DNA of 64,000 bases from positions 248,001 to 312,000 of the forward strand of contig NZ_LT629711.1 in assembly GCF_900104525.1 (NCBI RefSeq), read 5' to 3'. The DNA comes from Pedococcus dokdonensis (GTDB lineage: Bacteria; Actinomycetota; Actinomycetes; Actinomycetales; Dermatophilaceae). This document shows positions 59,100 to 64,000 of this stretch, piece after piece. The notes under the pieces were generated by a model. That model saw nothing but the letters and a program-made list of their open reading frames with translations. It was not told the DNA's origin and did no database searches. The position numbers and the translations under genes were made by a program. The first letter of the stretch is position 1, and every line of letters begins with the position of its first letter.

Positions 59100-60269
59100 C
59101 TAGAGGTCGTCGAGGGACAGCGCGACCACCCGGTCGTCATCGGGGCCGGGAGTGCCGCGGAAGGTGTTGCTGGTCAGCACCCACAGTCGGCCGTCGGGCG
59201 CCGCAACGGCGTCGCGCAACCGGCCGTACTTCCCCTGCAGCAGTCGGTCGGGCTCACCGATCCCGTTGCTGGTCAGGGGGATCCGCCAGAGCGACTCACC
59301 CCTCAGTGCGGTCATCCACACTGCATCATTGGCGACCGCGATCCCACTGGGCGATGCGTCCGACGTGGGCCACTGCACCAGCGGGTCGGTGAAGCCGGAG
59401 CGGCCCGCCTTGCCCTCCACGACCGGCCAGCCGTAGTTGCGGCCCGGGCGGATGAGGTTGAGCTCGTCCCACTGGTTCTGGCCGAACTCGCTGGCGAACA
59501 TCCGGCCGTCCGGGGCCCACGCGATGCCCTGCACGTTGCGGTGCCCGTAGCTCCACACCGGGGAGTCGCCGAAGGGGTTGCCCGGAGCCGCCCGGCCCTC
59601 CCTGGTGACCCGCAGGATCTTGCCGCCGAGTGCCCCCTTGTCCTGTGACCGGTCGGTGTCCCCGGCATCTCCGGTCGTCACATAGAGGAACCCGTCCGGG
59701 CCGAACGCGAGCCGACCGCCGTTGTGGTTCCCGGCCTTGGGTATGCCGCGCAACACCACCGTGGGCTCCGTCGCCGTGCCGTCGGCGAAGGTCAGCCGCA
59801 CGACGCGGTTGTCCGACGCGGCGGTGTAGTAGACGAAGATGCTGTGGTCGGTGGCGAAGTCGGGGGAGACGGCCACCCCGAGCAGGCCGCCCTCGCCGTC
59901 CGGCTGGACGCCCCGCACCGCGCCGAGCACGGTCGGCTGCTGGCCGGACCGCACCTGCAGGAGCTGCCCCTTGTCACGGAGTGTCACCAGTGCCGAGCCG
60001 TCCGGGAGGAACGCCAGCCCCCACGGCACGTCGAGGTCCTTGGCGATGGTCGCGGTCGCGGGACTGCTCGTGGGGCTCGGGCCGGTGGTCGTCGACGACC
60101 CCGCGCTCGTCGTGTCGCTGGGCGAGGTGCTCACGACCGGCGCGGACACCGTGCCGGTGCCGTCGGGGTCCTCACCGGAGCAGGCGCCGAGCGCCAGGAC
60201 GGCAGCCACCCCACCCGTGGTGGCGGCCCGCACGAGGGTGCGACGCGGACGGAACGGTGCACGCTGCAT
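59100..60269 (-). CDS. PQQ-dependent sugar dehydrogenase-like lipoprotein
   Basis: 389 residues. Lipobox LGAC (Cys30), a Ser/Thr/Pro linker (about 33-72), then a six-bladed propeller of the GSDH family: DVPWGLAFLPDGSALVT, GLLGVAVSPDF, HNGGRLAFGPDGFLYVTTGDAG, GHRNVQGIAWAPDGRMFASEFG and GRNYGWPVVEG, including the catalytic-His region NHNGG. Expected to oxidise aldose sugars outside the membrane using PQQ, though several relatives have lost activity. ATG 60269. Confidence 0.9.
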   Translation of the reverse strand: MQRAPFRPRRTLVRAATTGGVAAVLALGACSGEDPDGTGTVSAPVVSTSPSDTTSAGSSTTTGPSPTSSPATATIAKDLDVPWGLAFLPDGSALVTLRDKGQLLQVRSGQQPTVLGAVRGVQPDGEGGLLGVAVSPDFATDHSIFVYYTAASDNRVVRLTFADGTATEPTVVLRGIPKAGNHNGGRLAFGPDGFLYVTTGDAGDTDRSQDKGALGGKILRVTREGRAAPGNPFGDSPVWSYGHRNVQGIAWAPDGRMFASEFGQNQWDELNLIRPGRNYGWPVVEGKAGRSGFTDPLVQWPTSDASPSGIAVANDAVWMTALRGESLWRIPLTSNGIGEPDRLLQGKYGRLRDAVAAPDGRLWVLTSNTFRGTPGPDDDRVVALSLDDL

Positions 60270-60367
60270 ACCCCATTGTGCGTGATCGGCCGGAAGTGCG
60301 CCCGCACGCTGGTGGCCGGCGTGGACGCAGCGTCGGCCCTGCGCCGGACGGCGCTAGCGTGCAGGGC

Positions 60368-61288
60368 ATGACTCTGGTGACGCTGCCCGGCCGGGAGTGG
60401 GTCCAGGCCGTGGGTCCCATCTCCGGCCTCGAGCTCGCAGTGTGGGAGATGGACGGTCCGCCTGACCGGGCCGACGAGGTGCGGGTGGTGGTGCCGCCCT
60501 ACGTCGGAGCCGGTCCCCGCCTCGGCCGCCTCGCCGAGGTGCCGCACCTCGAGCTGGTGCAGCTGTTGACGGCGGGCTACGACGACGTCCTGAGTGTCCT
60601 GCCCGATGGCGTCCAGCTCGCCAACGCGACAGGGGTCCACGACGCGTCGACCGCCGAGCTGGCCGTCGCGCTCACCCTGGCGAGCCTGCGCGACTTCCCG
60701 GACTTCTTCGCGGCGCAACGAGATCGGACCTGGCTGCCTTCGGTCTTCCACCACGCGCTCGCCGACAAGCGGGTGCTGGTGCTCGGCTACGGGTCGATCG
60801 GGCGAGCGGTGGCGGCGCGGCTCACGCCGTTCGAGGTGCAGGTCACCGCGGTGGCCAGCAGGGCCCGCGCAGGCGATGACCTGGTGCGGTCGGTGCACGG
60901 GGTGGACGAGCTCCCGGTGCTGCTGCCGGACCACGACGTCGTCATCGTGATCGTGCCACTGAGCGAGCACACCGCCGGGCTCGTCGACGACGCGTTCCTC
61001 GCCGCCATGCCCGACGGGGCCTTGCTGGTCAACGTCGCCCGCGGTGGTGTCGTCGACACCGACGCCCTCGTGCGACACGCGCAAGCGGGTCGGATCCGTG
61101 CCGCCCTCGACGTCACCGACCCCGAACCGTTGCCGGGCGACCACCCCTTGTGGGTCACGCCGAACGTCCTCATCACCCCGCACGTCGGCGGCACCTCCAC
61201 CGCGTTCATGCCGCGTGCCGCGCGGCTGCTCCAGGACCAGCTCGGCGCCTATGCCGCGGGCCGACCTCTGCGCAACCTCGTCACCTGA
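60368..61288 (+). CDS. D-isomer-specific 2-hydroxyacid dehydrogenase
   Basis: 306 residues. NAD domain with VLGYGSIGRAVAARL (about 139-153), the Arg of NVARGGVVDTDAL, Glu in DVTDPEPLPGDHPLW and His of ITPHVGGTS. Substrate unclear: glyoxylate/hydroxypyruvate reductase or phosphoglycerate dehydrogenase-like are the main options. ATG 60368 is divergent from the PQQ lipoprotein gene, 98 bases away; the frame upstream is a shadow. Confidence 0.88.
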   Translation: MTLVTLPGREWVQAVGPISGLELAVWEMDGPPDRADEVRVVVPPYVGAGPRLGRLAEVPHLELVQLLTAGYDDVLSVLPDGVQLANATGVHDASTAELAVALTLASLRDFPDFFAAQRDRTWLPSVFHHALADKRVLVLGYGSIGRAVAARLTPFEVQVTAVASRARAGDDLVRSVHGVDELPVLLPDHDVVIVIVPLSEHTAGLVDDAFLAAMPDGALLVNVARGGVVDTDALVRHAQAGRIRAALDVTDPEPLPGDHPLWVTPNVLITPHVGGTSTAFMPRAARLLQDQLGAYAAGRPLRNLVT

Positions 61289-61297
61289 TCCGAGCGG

Positions 61298-62101
61298 TCA
61301 CCCCTGTGCCCGGCCCATGCCGATGCGGTCGACGACGAGCGAGGGCACGTGTGCCGCCTGGGCCTCGTCGCCGGGCGTTGCACGGTCGGGGAAGTCGAAC
61401 ACCGCGACCATCGACTGCATCGGGTAGTCGGGGACCAGGTCGACGGTGCGGATGACGACGTCGTCGACGGTGAAGGTCGCGCCCTGCGGCGTCCAGTCCA
61501 CTGCGTACGTGTGGAAGTCGCGGACGTCGATCGCCACCCGGGGCGCGGCGAAGTCGTCGCGCAGACGGGGGTCGCGGAACGGGTGCACGCCCATGCCGAC
61601 CGCCGCGTCCCCGGGAGTGACGGCGTCGCCGAAGACCTCGACCACGCAGAGCTCGCCGCAGCGGTCGGGCTGGTCCTCGAGACCGACCAGCCACCAGGCC
61701 GCCATCGAGCGAGCGGTGAGGTCCATCCGGGCCCGCATCTCGAGCCGGCCGAACCGCGGCGTCCACCCCCACCTGGTCTCCTGGGCCTCCCGCACGACTG
61801 AACCCTCCCGCACCGGCTGCTGGCCCACGGTGCTGCCGGCCGGACCGGAGAAGACGCCGGACTGGATCCCGGACACCCGCAGCGGGTCGTGGTCGTCAGG
61901 GCACCACAGGCCCTGGTCGACCGGGACCATGAGGTGCAGCGCGGAGTCGCGCACGACGTAGGTGGCGGCGCTCGCGGCCCTCGAGCTCCACTGGGGGAGG
62001 TAGGAGCGGACCCAGACCGTGGGGTCGAGGTCGTCGCCGTCGAACTCGTCGACGAAGTCCTGGTGGGCCGGGTCGTCCTGGCTGCGCGGGGAACTCGACA
62101 T
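61298..62101 (-). CDS. Cytoplasmic GH16-like jelly-roll protein
   Basis: 267 residues with a glycoside-hydrolase-16-like beta sandwich (FVDEFDGDDLDPTVW, RFGRLEMRARMD, FHTYAVDWTPQGATFTVDDVVIRTV). No signal peptide, unusual for GH16. The catalytic signature ExDxxE reads Glu140-Leu-Cys142-Val-Val-Glu145, so the helper aspartate is cysteine. It may be inactive or act on an internal substrate. ATG 62101 preferred; ATG 62143 would sit in the divergent promoter of the propeller gene. Confidence 0.75.
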   Translation of the reverse strand: MSSSPRSQDDPAHQDFVDEFDGDDLDPTVWVRSYLPQWSSRAASAATYVVRDSALHLMVPVDQGLWCPDDHDPLRVSGIQSGVFSGPAGSTVGQQPVREGSVVREAQETRWGWTPRFGRLEMRARMDLTARSMAAWWLVGLEDQPDRCGELCVVEVFGDAVTPGDAAVGMGVHPFRDPRLRDDFAAPRVAIDVRDFHTYAVDWTPQGATFTVDDVVIRTVDLVPDYPMQSMVAVFDFPDRATPGDEAQAAHVPSLVVDRIGMGRAQG

Positions 62102-62152
62102 GGGCCCATCGTGGCGGGTGCCACCGTCAGTCGTCAGTGCCATGCTGACGGC

Positions 62153-63238
62153 ATGAACGAGACGGTGGTGGGGATCGGGACGCGCAAGGGGCTGTGGCTG
62201 GCCCGCAGCGAGGATCGGCAGTCGTGGCGGGTGGAGGGCCCGCACTTCCTCATGAGCGAGGTGCTGTCGCTGCTGTTCGACACCAGGCGCGAGGTGCCGA
62301 GGCTGCTGGTGGGGTTCCGGTCGTCGCACTGGGGTCCGTCTCTCCAGCACTCCGACGACCTCGGCGCCAGCTGGGTGGAGCACCCGGAGGGCTCGATCCG
62401 CTTCCCGGCCGACACCGACACCGCGCTCAAGGCGACCTGGCAGCTGGTCGCAGACCCCCACGACCCCGACGTGGTCTGGGCCGGCACCGAGCCGCAGGGG
62501 CTGTGGCGCAGTGCCGACGGTGGCGAGACCTTCGAGCTCAACCGCGGGCTGTGGGAGCACCCGCACCGGCCGGAGTGGGGCGAGGGCTTCGGCGGCGGCG
62601 CGATCCACACCGTGCTGCCGAGCCCGGCCGACGCCGACCACATGCTCGTCGCGATGAGCACCGGCGGTGTCTACAACACCCGCGACGGCGGGCAGACCTG
62701 GTCACCGGGCAACACCGGCATCCACGCCTACTTCCAGCCGCACGACGAGTGGCCCGAGTTCGGCCAGTGCGTGCACAAGGTGGTCCGCGACGGGGCAACA
62801 CCGACGCGCCTCTACGCGCAGAACCACCGTGGCGTCTACCGCTCCGACGACGACGGGGTGACGTGGACGTCGATCGAGGCGGGGCTGCCGACCAACTTCG
62901 GCATGACCGCCGTGGCGCACCCGACCCAGGGCGACACCATGTGGCTGGTGCCGATCGCCTCGGACGGCGAGCGGATCCCACCGGCGGCCGAGCTCCAGGT
63001 GCAGCGCACCGACGACGCCGGGCAGACCTGGCGCACCCAGCACGAGGGTCTGCCGTCGCCGAGCTACACCAACGTCCTGCGTGACGCCGCAGCACTCGAC
63101 ACCCACGACGAGCCGGGGCTCTACTTCGGCACCCGCAACGGCGAGGTCTACGCCTCGCTCGACGGCGGGGAGTCGTTCGAGCGGATCGCCGAGCAGCTGC
63201 CCGACGTGCTCTGCGTGCGGGCGGTGACGCTGTCGTGA
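62153..63238 (+). CDS. Asp-box (BNR) beta-propeller protein
   Basis: 361 residues with six sialidase-type Asp boxes (SDDLGASW, SADGGETF, TRDGGQTW, SDDDGVTW, TDDAGQTW, SLDGGESF), one per propeller blade. No signal peptide and no catalytic sialidase arginines, so it is not a secreted sialidase. The GTGA overlap with the ThiS/MoaD-like gene implies coupled synthesis and a shared job. ATG 62153 is 51 bases from the divergent GH16-like start. Confidence 0.85.
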   Translation: MNETVVGIGTRKGLWLARSEDRQSWRVEGPHFLMSEVLSLLFDTRREVPRLLVGFRSSHWGPSLQHSDDLGASWVEHPEGSIRFPADTDTALKATWQLVADPHDPDVVWAGTEPQGLWRSADGGETFELNRGLWEHPHRPEWGEGFGGGAIHTVLPSPADADHMLVAMSTGGVYNTRDGGQTWSPGNTGIHAYFQPHDEWPEFGQCVHKVVRDGATPTRLYAQNHRGVYRSDDDGVTWTSIEAGLPTNFGMTAVAHPTQGDTMWLVPIASDGERIPPAAELQVQRTDDAGQTWRTQHEGLPSPSYTNVLRDAAALDTHDEPGLYFGTRNGEVYASLDGGESFERIAEQLPDVLCVRAVTLS

Positions 63239-63519
63239 CCGCCCGCGTCGTCCTGCCCGGCCTGCTGCGCGACCTGGCCGAGGGGGCCGCCGAGCTGCCG
63301 GTCGAGCTGGCCGCGGAGGCCCCGCTGGCCGAGGTGCTCGACCGCGCCTTCGAGCCGTGGCCGATCCTCGCGTCCCGGGTGCGCGACGAGCGTGGCCAGA
63401 TCCGGCGGCACGTCAACGTCTTCGTCGACGGTGAGGACGCCAAGCGCGCCGACGGGGTGCAGACCCCGGTGTCGCCGAGCTCGACGGTGCACGTCATCAA
63501 CGCCGTCTCCGGCGGCTGA
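63235..63519 (+). CDS. MoaD/ThiS-like small carrier protein
   Basis: 94 residues, ubiquitin-like beta-grasp fold (RVVLPGLLRDLAEGAAELPVEL, RVRDERGQIRRHVNVFVDGEDA) ending in Gly93-Gly94, which can be adenylated and turned into a thiocarboxylate. Members donate sulfur for molybdopterin, thiamine or cysteine (CysO type), or tag proteins. It overlaps the propeller gene by four bases. A cysteine-synthase-like gene is convergent 130 bases away. Confidence 0.87.
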   Translation: MTARVVLPGLLRDLAEGAAELPVELAAEAPLAEVLDRAFEPWPILASRVRDERGQIRRHVNVFVDGEDAKRADGVQTPVSPSSTVHVINAVSGG

Positions 63520-63520
63520 C

Positions 63521-63584
63521 CCCGACGCCTGACCACCCCGACTCCTGACGACCCCGACTCCTGACCACCCCGACTTCTGGCCAC
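63521..63584 (+). repeat. Four 16-base direct repeats
   Basis: Units at 63521-63536, 63537-63552, 63553-63568 and 63569-63584 follow CCCGACTCCTGACCAC with one to three changes each. They begin two bases after the ThiS-like stop. The fourth unit is also the left arm of the inverted repeat 63571-63643. Confidence 0.9.
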
Positions 63585-63643
63585 CTGTGCGGGGTCAGGA
63601 CCCCTGATCGGGTCCGACACCCGGCACGAGCGGCCAGAAGTCG
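63571..63643. terminator. Inverted repeat between convergent genes
   Basis: CGACTTCTGGCC (63571-63582) and GGCCAGAAGTCG (63632-63643) are exact inverted copies enclosing 49 bases with a smaller TCAGG-ACC-CCTGA hairpin. It lies just before the minus-strand stop at 63650 and probably terminates both directions. Confidence 0.65.
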
Positions 63644-63649
63644 CTCACG

Positions 63650-64000
63650 TCAGGCGGTCCAGACCCCGTCGTCCCACGCGCGGGTCAGGACCGCGGTGTG
63701 CGGCGCGAGGTCCCATCCCCGCGCGGTGAGCCAGGCGTCGTCGCGGTAGGTGCCGGCATACCGCTCCGACCCGTCACACAACAGCGAGACGATGCTGCCG
63801 GCCTGCCCCCGCTCGGCCATCTCACACGCGAGCCGGAGGACCCCGAAGAGGTTCGTGCCCGTGGAGGCGCCGGCTCGCAGCCCGGTCCGCTCCGCCAGGA
63901 ACCGCATGCCCGCCACCGAGGCCGCGTCGGGCACCAGCATCATCCGGTCGACCACGCTGGGCACGAAGCTCGGCTCCACGCGCGGTCGGCCGATGCCCTC
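63650..64000 (-). CDS. PLP-dependent cysteine synthase family protein, 3' end (partial)
   Basis: 116 codons are visible, open to the window edge; the true start lies outside. Residues include EGIGRPRVEPSFVPSVVDRMM, SVAGMRFLAERTGLRAGASTGTNLFGVLRLACEMAERGQAGSIVSLLCDGSERYAGTYRDDAW. The GASTGTN loop binds the PLP phosphate side and SERYAGTY is typical of the actinobacterial cysteine-synthase-like branch. The PLP lysine would be in the missing part. Convergent with the ThiS-like gene. Confidence 0.85.
   Translation of the reverse strand, partial: EGIGRPRVEPSFVPSVVDRMMLVPDAASVAGMRFLAERTGLRAGASTGTNLFGVLRLACEMAERGQAGSIVSLLCDGSERYAGTYRDDAWLTARGWDLAPHTAVLTRAWDDGVWTA

Noticed and set aside
62153..63238. 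Secreted sialidase
   Set aside because: Asp boxes are present, but no signal peptide, no FRIP motif and no arginine triad.

Overview
The window is a GC-rich (about 70 percent by eye) actinobacterial chromosome segment with dense, mostly co-oriented genes, many GTG starts and ATGA/GTGA overlaps. Gene content (NucS mismatch endonuclease, decaprenyl/undecaprenyl GlcNAc-1-P transferase next to the ATP synthase operon, DUF2550, crotonyl-CoA carboxylase/reductase, Asp-type MurA) says Actinomycetota. An order Micrococcales, Intrasporangiaceae-like host is my guess from overall style, not proven.

Layout. 1-7.6 kb: end of argS, lysA, hom-thrC-thrB, rho. 7.7-12.7 kb: a four-gene island with overlapping or adjacent reading frames (stand-alone receiver, HEAT-repeat membrane protein, GT2 polysaccharide synthase, HAMP-GAF sensor kinase). 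12.8-15.1 kb: rpmE, prfA, prmC. 15.1-18.3 kb: a methyltransferase/HxlR regulator pair facing a second methyltransferase and a small membrane protein. 18.4-21.6 kb: tsaC, glyA, wecA. 21.6-22.8 kb: GNAT enzyme and a low-GC secreted protein on the minus strand, with a perfect CRP/GlxR-type palindrome before atpI. 22.9-31.3 kb: atpI, atpBEFHAGDC, DUF2550. 31.3-36 kb: cobalamin adenosyltransferase, murA, STAS protein, ethylmalonyl-CoA mutase. 36.2-40 kb: large secreted subtilase. 40-47.3 kb: amino-sugar uptake and catabolism (nagA, SIS enzyme, divergent ABC importer without ATPase, DeoR regulator, ROK kinase). 47.4-52.9 kb: histidine phosphatase, nucS, double 3-hydroxyacyl-CoA dehydrogenase, small proteins, AI-2E-type transporter. 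53-55 kb: ccr and epimerase. 55-58.4 kb: gatCAB. 58.4-64 kb: DUF937 protein, PQQ-dehydrogenase-like lipoprotein, 2-hydroxyacid dehydrogenase, GH16-like protein, Asp-box propeller plus ThiS/MoaD-like protein, and the 3' end of a cysteine-synthase-like gene.

The backbone argS-lysA-hom-thrC-thrB-rho-rpmE-prfA-prmC-tsaC-wecA-atpI-atpBEFHAGDC-DUF2550-adenosyltransferase-murA matches, from memory, the order in Mycobacterium tuberculosis (Rv1292-Rv1315). The four-gene island, the methyltransferase/HxlR cluster, glyA and the GNAT/secreted-protein pair therefore look like lineage-specific insertions into a conserved core. Functionally, four genes (ecm, ccr, epimerase, hydroxyacyl-CoA dehydrogenase) plus the B12 adenosyltransferase form most of an ethylmalonyl-CoA pathway. 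The most interesting undescribed candidates are the receiver/HEAT/GT2/kinase island and the propeller/ThiS pair. No tRNA, rRNA, CRISPR array, IS element or prophage was seen, and no gene-free stretch exceeds 300 bases.
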